A stretch of 64,000 nucleotides of DNA, taken from contig VZSR01001685.1 of assembly GCA_013398615.1 (NCBI GenBank), positions 34,777,637-34,841,636 of the forward strand. Reading direction: 5' to 3'. Source of the stretch: Brachypodius melanocephalos (taxonomy: Eukaryota > Chordata > Aves > Passeriformes > Pycnonotidae). The notes under the pieces were generated by a model. That model worked only from the letters and a program-made list of their open reading frames with translations. It had not been told where the DNA came from and made no database searches. Of this stretch, positions 12,730 to 26,000 are shown piece by piece. The first letter of the stretch is position 1, and every line of letters begins with the position of its first letter. The translations under genes and the position numbers were made by a program.

Positions 12730-12753
12730 CATATCTCATGGCATATCTCATGG
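12730..12753. repeat. 12-bp perfect tandem duplication
   Basis: The dodecamer catatctcatgg occurs twice head to tail (12730-12741 and 12742-12753). On the minus strand it lies inside an open frame and adds the repeated peptide HEIC twice (HEICHEIC). Confidence 0.9.
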
Positions 12754-15700
12754 CTGTAGGTCTCATTCTTACACTCTTGTAGGTATTTTCTTGGCGGTAG
12801 GTGTGAGGAAAGATATGTTAAGTAAGACGGTGTTGAGGGAACTTTTGTTGTTCCTGGAAAAAAAAAGTCAGGCAAACTTTTTAATAGTCTTTTTACATAG
12901 TCTTTTATTCTTCTTTCCTGCACTTTGCCTTTGAAATCAATTTTCCTGATACAGTTCTCATTGCCTTGATTTGTATACTCACTTGTGGTTTTGCCAGTTG
13001 CAAAAGATTTTGCTATCCAAAGTTTTCTACACCTTTTTGCCACGCATATTCTTCGATGTAAGTAGTAAATTGCTTTATCATTTTTAAGGCCTTAGTCTGT
13101 TATCAATAGTTTTGCTTTATACATGTAAGTTAAAAACCAGAACATTCTTTGTGCACACACTCGCCATACAGGCTTGTAGTCCCCAAGTCTTTACACAGGA
13201 GAAATGTCAGCGTGTTTAAAAAAGTCATTTTCTGTAAGAAAACATATAGAGTGAGCTTTCAGTATTTCTGCTTCAAGAAGGGTTTGCTTTGAAATCCTGA
13301 ATACATATTAACACATGACTGGTGTCCACCACACTGGTTTTGAACTTTTGCAAGAAGTATATAAGGACAGAACATTAGAATTTTACATCTGATTTTAAAC
13401 CTTTTGCAAAAGGAAAATTAAAAAGCTGATGAATAAATTTCAAGGTCAATAAGTCATTGAAAATTGTGTGTGTGATCATTAGCAATGCTGACAGTGTGCA
13501 ACAAGAATATCCTTGCCTCATGCCACAAGTCAGATCAGGGCTGCACCCTCTCTGCTGGCTTCGTGTTAAGGGTTACCTGTAAGAGAAAAAAAAAACCTAT
13601 CTAAGGTAATAGAAAAAGCAGCAAGGTGATTAATGAACAATGACATCCATCAAAAGAGAGAATACTTTCTTGAACAATTCAATTGAGTCTCCATAGTGCC
13701 ATTAATTATAAAACACATGGAGCAAATTCAGCTTTGAAAAATTGCTTTTAAAAATGGCATTATTACTTCTTGTAATAATATATGCTACAGAAACCCCCAT
13801 ATTCTAGAACCATTGCTATCAAGCACAGTGATACACACACTGTAAGAATTTCACTCCCATCGAGAGGAACTCCCAAAGGTCTATGTGCCTGTGACTGAAA
13901 ATGTAGCCCCATTGCAGCAACAGGAATTTTAACACTGACTTCAATGGAAACATGCTTTCCCTCATAGATTTTCAGAGGTAATTGAGCCTAACATGATGAA
14001 TAGACCATCTGTAAAGTCATGAATCTTAGCCACAGAAAACATCTAGAACTAATAGAAAAGGAAGTTGTAGGACCTTTTTGAACCAGGCTCAAAAGGGCTG
14101 GTATTTCACTGTCACAGGTAATAAGAGAGAATTTGTGATATCTAGAAGGAGCAGGTATGTTTAATAAAGGAAGTTGAAAAATACTCAGTTCTTCCCAGAA
14201 AGATTCAACACACTGGTAAAAAAAGAGCATGATTCGATCCCAAAAAAGTGCTCTCAGTGTACATGCATGTCTCTGTGTAGTTTGGCATGAATTATTGCAC
14301 ATCTTTTCAAAGAAAATACCCTAGATCTGGATTTATTTGCAATTCTAAATCAACAGGTTATTTATCAACCATCTAAATAAAGGTGATTCCACAGAGTATC
14401 AAGGTGCAAATATCTTTGGCTTTTTACTTCTGTCATTAACTTCTTAATTTTATTTTCTTGATTATAAACATAATATTCAAACATTTATTTGACTTGTGGT
14501 AGTATCTCCCTCCTATGGGGTGCTTATATTTCTATGGGTTTTACTTTAGAATGTAATTTGGCTTTTGTCCATTTTTGTGAGGAACTTTTAATAGGACAAT
14601 ATTATTTTTACAGACATGTTAAATATTAATCCAACCAGCACATAGTTTATGTTATCCCAAAATAGAACTTCCTGAAGGGAACTACTACAGTTTCTTCTGA
14701 GAGCATATTTTCTTCTGACTTCCCCCAGTAAGGAAGAAAATTTCACGTGAGTGTATTTTAAGAAAGTTGCCCTTACTCATAATCTTTTATTTTCCTTGTC
14801 TTGCCTTCTGTTTTTGTTCATCCTGAATAGTAATTGATCTGTTGACTAATATTGCTACCATTTTTTTTAATTCCCCCGTGCAGGCAGGCAAGCTGGTTGC
14901 AGTCAGGAAAAAATTATCTGCTTCTCTTCCGTGTCAAGACTCTTTATGCCATTGTGGTGGGGCAGTGGGCTCCAGGCTGCATCTCTAGAAGAAAGCAGGG
15001 CAGTACCCAAGAGCAGAAGAGCTGCAGAAGAGCCCTCTGGAACAGAGGCAGTGCTGGACTTTATCAAACCCATGGCAAACAGGGGGTCTCTCAGAGGGCA
15101 GCTGGAGAACACCTGCTAGAGAAAGCGGCTGTAGAAGACAAGGCTGGCACGGCAGCAGGAAGGAATTGGTAACGTCATTGATTATTGCATTAACAAGCAC
15201 TAAGGGGAGCGCAGAAGAGCAGCAAAGTGTCAAACAGCTAGAAACGGCCTAAAAGTGGCTAAAGAACCCCTGAAGGGTGGGAGAGGGGGACCTGGAGCTT
15301 GGAAGCAGCAGAGGGAAATGAGGGCATTTAATGCCTCCTTTTGCAACTGGGAAAGAGACCCCACACCGCTGTCACCATCCACGCAGGGAAGGGATGCCAC
15401 AGGCAGGGCTGGCTCTGAGCTGTGTCACACCCAGTGCTGGAGCTGGTCATGGCACTCAGCAGCCTTACAGCTGGTGTCCTTTCACACAATGCTGCTGCTT
15501 GCCATCCACTCACAGCTCCTGGCTGAGGGATTGCCACAGGGTCATCTCAAAGTGGAGGGTGCACCTGCATTGAAATGTTCATCCTTTGTCTCCTGGTGTG
15601 TGTCAGACTGTGGTAGAGCTGGGTTCTGGAGGATTGCTCCCACCTGGTGCTCCCAACTGGGAGACTCAGCAGCTGCTCCAATCCCTTCCGCTGCCAAACC

Positions 15701-18700
15701 TCTAGTCCATCCAACCATGGCTGTAGCTAGTGTTGCACTCTACCGTGGGCAGCTCTAAATCTGTCCTCCCTTGTGGCTTCTGCTTCCCATGTGTCCCACC
15801 AAAAATCAAAATATAATCACCATTAACCCCATTCTACAATAAGGAATGCTTCCTCCTCCCTGTAGGGTCCACCTCTCCTGCTGGAGAAGGTAGTTAAAAT
15901 ACATGTAGTAGTGGATAACATTAAAGGAATATAATACCCTGTAATCTTGCAACCTTAGTCTTGTAGACTAAATCTGAATGTTGTCAGTTGCAGTGTATTT
16001 TTTTATTAACCTGCTACATTTAAATATGGAGTCGATAATTTAGAGAGCAGAGTAGATATTTAGCAGTGCAGGGAAACATACATAACTGACACCTGCTTTA
16101 TACAAACCTCACAATCTGTGTACAGGCAAAGTTACAAAGGAGGCATTTGTTGAGATCTTTGTTTTTATTACATAAACACTCAGACAGGAGAAAAACCTGC
16201 CTTGATAGGCTGGTTTGGAAATATTTTTAAATATCCTGCAGGCATGTAAATTTTGGAAACTCCACAGCAAACAGTGGCTTCCGTATTAAACATACAGGAA
16301 TTGCTGTGTTTAAAAAACATGAAGGCTGTGACACAGATCAACATGTGTCAGGAAGCTAAAAGTTAGGATAATCCTAAAGTCTCCATCTCAGCTTAGGTCC
16401 TGGTTGCTCACACAATGCACAGCACAACCCTCCCTTCATCAGCCACCTAACAATGGACTTCCCCTCAAGTGTTTCTTGCTACCATGAGGGTTTGTGCCCC
16501 AACTTCAAAATTATATAAGCAGCTATTTCCGTGTTTATGTCTGTAAAATTTATCCCAATATCAAAGTGGAAGTACAGTTTGGTGGTAATATGTATGGAGA
16601 CATGCCCTGATAAGGTGGAATGTCAGTCATTTCTTAGAGTAACCAATTCAACAGTTTTGAACTTTTTGTAAACAGATGCTTGAAGACACCATGGAGCTGC
16701 TGTGGCTGAAATCCTACTGTAAATATTGTTTTCTCACTGGAGAATATTGCTAGGTTTGCAGTCACAGTTAAGATGTTACTTGGCAATAAAATTGTGATCT
16801 GAATTACACTCCAATGTCATTATATCATCTGCAACATCTGTGTCAGGATATATTTGGCATTTCAGGGTTGGGAGGAGGGAGAAAGCATCCTCAATAACAC
16901 AGCAGTGCTGGTGCTTGGGAAGAGCCACAGGGGAATTAGGTTGCCTCCAAACACAATGCTGCTTTCAAATGCTTATTTTGTGGTGGGGAATGGCCTCTGG
17001 AAACTATTATTTTAGAAACAACAACACAAAACATCCCTGGTTTGGGGAAACTTAGGACAGTAATTGCAGGATCCCAGGAAGAGCACAAATACCAAATCAT
17101 GGTGATAGTGCTGAATGCAAGGGAGCAATGGTTTCAGGTCATGCACAGCAAGTAGACAAGGCTTCAGGGGGCCTTCAGGACAGAACCGGGATCATCTGTG
17201 CAGGAGGATATCGTAGAAGAGGTTGTGCCTATATTAGGCTAAGACAAAAACCCCATTCATCTGTTGGTATGCTGCCTCTGCACAGGCTGCTTGCTCCTGT
17301 CCTGTGTCCAAATCAAAGGAACTAAAAGCCCGGTCCCATTCCTTCAGATTTATTGCTGCAGTAGGATTTCTTCCTCCTGCAGTCAGAGATAAGATTTTAT
17401 TTTTGCTCGAGGCTCTTAGATCATAAGGCTGGCTTTTGTGCTCATCATTCTGTGTCATTCATGCCTGTTGCTTACCCCATCCTAATGAATAACAAGGAAA
17501 AGAGAGTGACTTGTAAGCGTAAGCCCACCACTGTGACCATGCCTCGTTAGTGATTGCCATTAAGGTATATTGAGTTTCTCTCCTGACCAGAGGAAAACAG
17601 TTATTATCATGGCATTTACTTCATTTTCCTGACGTCTGTCTTGAGTGGCAGCTGCAATATATATTTTATAAAGCTCACTTCATTTCTGACCACTATTAGC
17701 AAAAGCAGAATAGCAGAGCATATACAAAGAAAAAGGGGAAGGCATGAGCTGTCAAAGAGTGAAGATGAGAGACTCTTACAATTCTCAGCCATGCTGCTGT
17801 CAAGCAAGAGCCTGATATACTGCAGACTTTTTTAAGACATTCATCTGTAACCCTGGAGTAGAACATGTCTGCAAGCAGCTTGAGTCACCTAATCCACACA
17901 TGATATTCTCTTGGTTTTCCAGGCATACCAGAATTAAAAGCATATTTTATACATATTTTCTACAGAGCTCTTTTTTTGTTTTTTTTTGTTCCTTATGATG
18001 TTGCTTGGAAGATGTAAGCCTCCAAAGCTGAGAGAGCTGGCAAAACATACCTACAGAGGTGCAAGGATGTTAAAGCATGAAGCAGAGAAAATGAGGCCCT
18101 GGCATAATAGATAAGGGGGGAAATGAAGATGCTCCTTTCAATTAAGCATACTTTTCAAATTATGTTTAATGTTTTGCTGCTGGGTAAAATAGCTTCATTA
18201 CTTGTGATGCTTGTTGACAGCTGCAGAATTGAATGAATGGAGAACAATCTGCTTTCTCAAAGATGCCTAGGTAAAAAGAAGATAAGAAACAGTGATAGCT
18301 CCATTCTTTGCAACTATATTTTTTTAGCTGAAATATCAGGTTCTGGAGGAAAAAGCAAAAGCCAGCTTGTTAGCCATAAATAGATTGGTAGGAAAGTTTT
18401 GTCACAATTTTTTTTTAAATGAACAGCCATTAAGACTACCACCCTTGCCATGAAGCTTCAAGGATCTTGCCAATCCCAGCCACTTACAACAGTCTCCTTC
18501 TCCCAGCATTCAGCTGCAAAATGTTCTGCCTTACCTAGCAAGTAAAAGTTAGAGCAAAACTCTCAAGTAATTAAAATATTAAATGGGAAGAATAGCATAG
18601 GAGGACTCTAGGAGGCAATACAGTTGAACTATTCCTAAGGTATGACCATCTTTATTTATATTATTTTCAGTAAGTGCTTCTCTAGACTCTGTGTAGGAGC

Positions 18701-20000
18701 AGCCAGGAGTGGACATGACACAGCTGGCTTGCTGCAAGGCAGATTTTCCTAAGTCGCCTCTGCGGTAACCCAGTCACATTGCTTCCTTTCCACTCTCAGT
18801 TAATTCTCTTACTCTTCAAACACAGTTCCTATGTACCTAGAGAATATTAGTGATCTCAGCTCACGCTTCTTGTTTTGGGCTAAATTTTACCAGGCCAGTC
18901 CTGAAGCAAACAGCTGGTCCTTCATGTCAGTCTCTGCCCGTTGTCCCTGTCCGAGGGTCTCTTGCGCTGTGGTGTCTGACAGCCCTCCTGATAATGAATT
19001 CAGCAGAGACCTGCTTATCTAAGAACTGGCACACTGATCTGTTACTGTTCTGCAAAGAGGAAAGTGGCTGTTGAGTGTCTGTGTCCTGCCTCTCTCCTTC
19101 CCTCCAGCCTGCAGAGTACCTGACCATGCTCTGGTTACTTTTCCTGAAGTTGGGGCTGAGGTAATTCATATGGTACAGAGGGAGCACACGCAGAGAAGGT
19201 GAACTGACCGCTGAATTTGGGGTTACTCCATCACACTTCCCTGCTACCTACGCTGATCAGCCTCACAGGAAAGGGGCACTTTGTCTGCAAGCACTTTGTG
19301 ACCGTGCTGTGAGGGGCAGAGCTGCCTGCCTCTGGGGAGGTGCCAGCAGCAGAGCACTGCTGGGCAGCCCCGCTGTCTGTCAGCAACTGTGGCTCTCACG
19401 GGGAAGATTTGGTGTGAAATTGCTGCCAGTCACCCACCACAACAGGGTCTTGGCAGCTCTGCCCACAGAGATGCAGCTGGGTGCAGAGACCTGCATTGTT
19501 TCCTTTATAATGGTGTTAAGGGTTTTGATGGCTGTCAGCATGGAGGAAGTCACAGAAACCAGGACAGCATGGATATTGTTCTATATATGCACATGTGTAC
19601 ATGGTATTTGCATATTTCTTTCAACTTAGGTAACTTAGTATCTTTAATGAGACCAACTTTACTACAGACTAATGGTGTCCTTAATCAGACAATAACTGTT
19701 TTTTAACCTGAAGCTCCTTTAGAGTTATCACATTCCCTTGTTCTGACACAACAGTAAATTAAAAATAAGAAGAAAAGATAGAAATAGATATTTGAAATGC
19801 ATTACCTTGAGTGTATTTCTTCCTCTGTGCAATGTTTCAGAAGCATCACTCCGAAGATACACGGGGCAGCCAATGAGCTGGATGGCTGCTTAAAGTAGGA
19901 TCCAATGTTCCTGGGATTGTCAGAAACAGGCAGTGGCTCATTATGAAAAGACTTAGATTTTGGGCTACATTGCAGTCAGATGAATGAACTCAAATGAAAA
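12754..20000. other. Unique non-coding sequence
   Basis: No gene or confident repeat. The stretch at 14850-15760 has higher G+C and frames of 106 and 167 codons on the + strand without recognisable domains. The 13890-13990 piece with 'actgacttcaatgg' and 'gattttcagaggt' resembles fragments of ancient sauropsid short repeats but is too short to call. The segment 18120-18260 is AT-rich with many TAAT/ATTA cores. Confidence 0.5.
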
Positions 20001-23000
20001 ACAGGGCTGTGAAGCTGTGCAGTGTTGAGGGTGGCTTTAGTTCTATGTTCCTACAGTTCTATAATTACCATATATTCTTAAGACTAGCTCTAGTAACATA
20101 AGTAATGATCTCCTAATTTCTGAATCAAATATCCAGTATAACTGAATTAAAGCTGGATTTCTATCTTCTATGTGCATTTTTTTTAAGAATTGTATTGACG
20201 AGAGTTCAGTAATTTCATAATTATTATCTCTAGTGAATATATTTCTGTTAATAGGATTTAACTTTCTCGGATTCATTCAATATCTTCAAGTATTCACTGA
20301 GTGTCTTTCTCGTATTTTAGTTCTATAAATGGACTGCTAGTCTCTCCACATGCTAAATATTTTGAATTTTCAAATAAAGCCCAATAGATTTTGTTGTACT
20401 GAGCCCCTTTCCTGCTAATATAAGTATTTCTTTCTGCATGAAGATTTCTTTGAGAGATTTCGTGTTTGGTAAATACTCTTAGATGGGATTTTGAAATTCG
20501 TTCCCTTTGTGCACAAAACACAAATGTAATATTACAGTTATACACAGTTATAAAATTGAGCAATATATGTAGGAAATGCTGCACTCTCAAAGGTATGTTG
20601 AGCTTCAGTGTTATTGACAGCAACTTTTTTCATCCATCACCCTATAAATCTTGAGAGCATTTGCTGATGGGCAGCAGGCAGGGAGCAGAGAAGCAGCATG
20701 TTTTTCTCTTTAGGGTGCTTTGGGGCTGGACATTGGCAAATTTGGGGTCAGGGCCAGGCAAGGACAGCCCAAGGCTTGGACAAGGAAAAGGCTCCCCTCA
20801 TCCTCTGACCTGTGGCTGTGCCAAAAGGGGCAGCACAGGAGGTACCAGAGGGGGGCAAGAACTACTGGTGGGTCTCAAGAGTCAACAACAGCACAGACTC
20901 CAGCCAAGTGCATTTTTCTCTAGCTCAGTAAGTTTTCATGATCTGGAGGCTTCACTATTATGATGCAATTTTCATTGATAGTCCTTTTTCCCCCTAGCCA
21001 TTTATTTCACTGGCAGAAAGATTTTTTCCCTCTGCCACAAGAAGGTGACTTTCTCAGAGATACAGCAACAGGACCTGCATTAAGAGAGTTTTCAGAAACT
21101 CCCTCCATAGCAATCATTTTCGCTCATGAGCTCTTACCATTCCTAAAATTCATCTGCACTTTCACTATTTTGCCGGTGGATCTGAGTTAGGACTCGAGTT
21201 CTTTGGGCCATCTCTGTCAAGAGCAGAGCAGCAGGAGGTCCTGCTCACCTCAGGGCTGCACGTCCTTGTGCAGCCACCTGTCCACAGCAGCTGCAGAAAC
21301 AACCCCTGGAGCTCAGCTCTGAAATCAGCTAAGTCATCAAGTGAAGCTCTCTAATTTGGGCCTCAGTGCTTGCTTTGTTAGGTGATGGACTGTACTGCAA
21401 ATTTCTGGGACCCCAGCACTGAAGATGCTCTGGCTGAAAGAGACAGTCTATTATTTAAGATTTATTGCTTAATGTACAGCTATACTGTTTTGGAGAGTTG
21501 GAATTTCATTTCTTCCTTGGTGGGCTTCATGTCTGTTCAAGGTTTGGTCAGCGCAGTGTTGGGGTCCTGTGAGATTGCACTTGTATTTAAGCATGAAGAA
21601 ATACTTACTTCTTCATTCTTTTTCCCTTGCATATACCTTTTTTGAACTTTTCTCCTTTCAGCCTGTCAGATAGGGCAATCAAGAATCCAGCTTTACCATC
21701 TCATTTGATTGTATTCAGCTTGCAAAGGTGTCCGTGCATTCACAGCAGCAGGCAGTGAAGGCCAGTATATAATGAAAAACTGCTGTCTCTGGATCAGCCC
21801 CCTCCAGGTGTCTGAGGTAGGCAAACATCTACTGGTGTTTTTCTCGAGGTAGCCTGAACAGCCAAGAGGAGGCAGGATGCGTTTCAGGGTGGCATTTGTT
21901 TCTGTTTTCCAGGACTTGCAGCCCTTGTGGACTCCCCCAGGGCAGAAGGCTCACTTAAGTACAGACAATGCATGAGAGGATGCAGAACTGATAACAACAA
22001 CAGCAGTGTGGAGGAACAAGCAAGCCATGCCAGCACAACTTCACTGCCTATATTGTCTTCGGAGCCTCCTGCTCTGGCAGACAGTGCCACAGCTCTTCAG
22101 GAGCTCCTTAGGAGTGCAAAGGCCAAAATGAGTAGCCCTGCTCTGTTTCCAAATTTCCTTGCCCAGTGTGCCTATGATGGCTGTATTCTTTGGCATATGG
22201 AGGTGTGTCTTCACCTCACTCCAGAAATGGTGGGAGCTGGAGGCAGAAGGCTGCATTACCAAAAGCCCACTAAGTCTAATGAGGCGTGTAATCAAGAATC
22301 TGGAATCTCATGTTCAGTGTGTAATTTCAAACAGAATTTGGTATGCTGTAGGAAAACATAACAGAAAACTCCTCCAATGAATAAACAGACACATGGATGA
22401 TCCCCCCCTTTCCCCTCTCCTTGGGACCAGTCAAGAATCAAATCCCAGTTCTCCACCCTAGAGAATATCACAACCTCTCCCTATGTGGCTATTCACCTTC
22501 TTGATTGCTCTTCATGAACATGCCATCTCCCTTCACCAAGTTCCCAGTATTTCTGCAGGCATCCTTCCATTCCAGTATCCACTTTCCAGGCATCAGGTTT
22601 GAGTATATGGTCCTGACATGGAATTTTCTGCAGAAGTAGCAAGCCCATCTGTGCTCTTTCAGTATTTCTGTTCTTTGCCTAGTGGCTCTATGAACTGGCA
22701 CTGGTGACCATGCTGGAGCTTGGACTAGTTGCTTTGCTAAGTGTAAACCTTTATCCTAGAGTGCTCCTGCCCCTTATTTTACAGTGTCAGACTGCAGTTT
22801 CAGCTGTGTCCAAGTCCAAAGTGCTTTTTCTGCAATAGTCAGTCCCGACAGTAGCAGATGACACTGCAAAGTGTCAGCACGCTGAGCAGAAAAGCAAAGT
22901 ACAGCCACGGCTGTGCACACAGTACCTTGCTGCTTTCACATCTCTCCCACTTGCTTTCTGAGTCACAGCACTCTGCTTAAATGAAAATAAAAAGCAGTAA

Positions 23001-26000
23001 CAGGAGTCAAGCCAGCAGAGGCAGGTTGGCTGCAGCGCAGCTCCTGTCCTCAGCACTGCCTCATGGATCAACAAAAGCACCAGGCAAGCTCCAGCTGCAG
23101 ATGCTTCACCCTTATCAACGAAGTGGAAAGCAAGAAGCACTTTATTTAATTTTCCAGATGCAGGGATTAATTAGAAGTTTGCAAAGAACTTTTCCTGGTG
23201 CAATAGAGTACTCCACAGGTGGAGAGTATAGAAGCGGAATAGATAAAACACACCAAGTCATTTTTCTTAAACAGGGTCACTTCTCTGATCACATCACTCT
23301 TTTACACTGATTGTCCAGTTGGCAAGGCAAACACATTCCTCTCTCACATGCTCTGCACTTGCTTTCCTAAGCATCTGGTGCAGACAGCAAACCATAAACC
23401 ATCCTGTGTCTGCTGGAATTCAGATCCTTCAGCCCAGTGACTGGTGCAGAAAATGGAATGAGCACCTTGTGGCTCACAGGCATTTGGGGTCAGCAAGCTG
23501 CCAATTCTCTGTCTTTGGAAAGCAGAACACCGTGGCTGCCTGGTGGGGAAGAGCAGACATAATTGCAGGAAGTCAACTAATTCATGCAAAATGAAGCTAA
23601 TCATTAATGGTCGGTACACAGCCATTCTTCTGCAGCGCTGAACAATTACTTCTAAGTCATGTTTCAAGGCTAACATGGAACAAGATGTGTGGTTGAGTAG
23701 CTGGAGCAGAAAGAATCTCACTGTGTGAGCTAATTTCTATTCCCTTCCTTCCCTCTACTCCTTCAGCTAAAGCAAGTCTCCCCTCTCAGGCTGTCAGGAT
23801 ATTGTCACTGGTTACTGAAAAGTATGTTGCTATTAAAAGCAGAAATTCAAAGGATGGAATCTGGCTGGGGTTTCTGCTCACCAGATATCACTGCAGTCCA
23901 ACTCCTCTGTGCCTGTGTTTGTCCCAGAGAGTGAGAAACGCAGAGACCTTGCTCTAAGCAGGGACACTACCACACTGATCACAGTTGCAGTCAATCTCTA
24001 TTCTTGTTACGAGTGATAAAGATGCAGAAAAAGGTGAAAGATCTCCCTGAAAGGTGAGAGATCCAGAGTATGATCTAGCTTTGCCCCCACACATTTCAGT
24101 TCTCCTTTATCTCGTACTTCACTTCTTTAATTGTTGCAAGCGCCATTCAGCGTGGGGTGCTGCAGCATGGGGGAGATGTTTCCTTCTGACTAATTCCCAT
24201 TTCCCGGCATTAGTGTTCAGAGGAAGAGCTTGGCAAAAGAAGACAGCAAAGACCAAAACAGTCCTGGGCATAGCAGGTTCTTGGTGAGGGAGCAGTGAAG
24301 GACAGAGAGGATCATGAACATAAAGAGGGATAAGATTTGGACACTCACACAAAGAAGAAAAACTTGTATCTGGTCTCAGTGTCTCAACATTCTACATGCT
24401 ACTATAAGCAGCTCAGCTCTTCATATGTGTTTGTGCCTGTGAATGATGTTTCACTCACATTCAGTTTGGGTTTTAAGAGGTTTTCTGACTTCTTTCATGG
24501 GAAAAAAAAATCCTAAAATTAAATCTTCACTTGGCACTTGCATTAGCAAGAACCTGGCACTAACACAACAAATATGCTGAAAGGCACTGATATTTAAGTC
24601 ACCCACAGGTAGGACATGACAGTGCCTTCCTGCTGGGTGCCTTGCTTAAAAAACCACACAAATACTTCCTGGAGAATAAATTAGCTAGCCAATTTCCTCT
24701 GATTTTCTGTTTGTAAATTGCTTTTAAGTAGCTCATGTTTCTCTTGAATGCACTTTTGGTAAATACATCAGGCTATGGACAAGCAGTTTATTGTCACTGC
24801 TTGGTGTTCAAGACTCAAGCTGGTTTCAATCATTTTAATTTTATACAAAAGCTATTTCTATTTTCTAGATGGATAAAAGCACTACAGAGCCTGGTTTCTG
24901 GTGTGAAAACTCATTCCTAGAAGTGCCACATTTGTGTGTGACTATTTAATAATTTTCATTTTAAATAATTTCTTCCATGAAATAATTCTGTCTTAAGGAG
25001 CCCGGTGACCTCAGTTTAAAGGTTGTGCAAGCTCCAGGAAACAGATGAAACTCCCTTGGAGATTTAGGAATGGCTCTTTATCACCAAATCTGTACATTGA
25101 TCTTCATGGCCCCTTTGGAGTCACTTCAGTGCTCTGTGTAGCTCTCACGAGCCTCAGTCCAAAACATGAATGACACCAGGCCAGTACAAACTGAAGGCTG
25201 GACACGGGCCACACATCTCTGCGTGTGGAAAGAGAGTGTGGGGGATATGGTTCCCATGAAGATGGCTAAACCAGATCTTTCACATTCACAGACTATCCCA
25301 GCCCGCTAGAACCTTTATTGTGCTATTTGGAAAGGCTGTTGCAAAACTGCCACTGCTTTCATTGAGACCTGACCCATGCAGGCTCACAGCAGAGTCTCTC
25401 CTGTGTTTCTCTCCCAGGTGTTTACAGAAGAGATCAGTAAGAGTATATCCTCAGCTCTCTCCAGCAGAGTTTGTTTTCTCTTCCTTACCTTTCTAAGCAG
25501 ACAAAGCAACAGCTTCAGCTGCCCCAAGGCATCTATGGACACACTGCTCTCACAGAAGATGATGAATGGGGCTCCTTCAGGCAGACCATGGCTGAATAGG
25601 AAGACCACATATGATCCCTTTAAAATGTATCCTGTGTGGTGTAGGTGCCCTTTTTCCATACAGCCCAGCCTCCTCCACAAACATCAGACAGGCATTACAG
25701 TACAAGGGGAGCCTGCTAATCAGTAGACACCGCAGGTGCAGCTGCTCCTGTAGTTGCCTTTGCTGACCTGGCCCATTTGCACACACAGCACATTTAACAT
25801 CACAGACCTGAACTGCCCCAGCAAGCAGTGCCAGGTCCTTATCCACTGGAGGTTGTTATCCAGTGATGTGCCTGCTCCCTTACCCTGCAGGGTACTTAGG
25901 ACAGCCCTGCAATGTGGAATTTGGGATTTGAAACCAGCCACGCGGGGTAGGACAAGATTTTCTCTGGTGCTTATGTGAGAGGAGGTGTAACTACAGCAGT

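Noticed and set aside
15255..15758. 167-codon + frame in a GC-richer stretch
   Set aside because: Competing frames of similar quality overlap it on both strands; product has no recognisable family feature.
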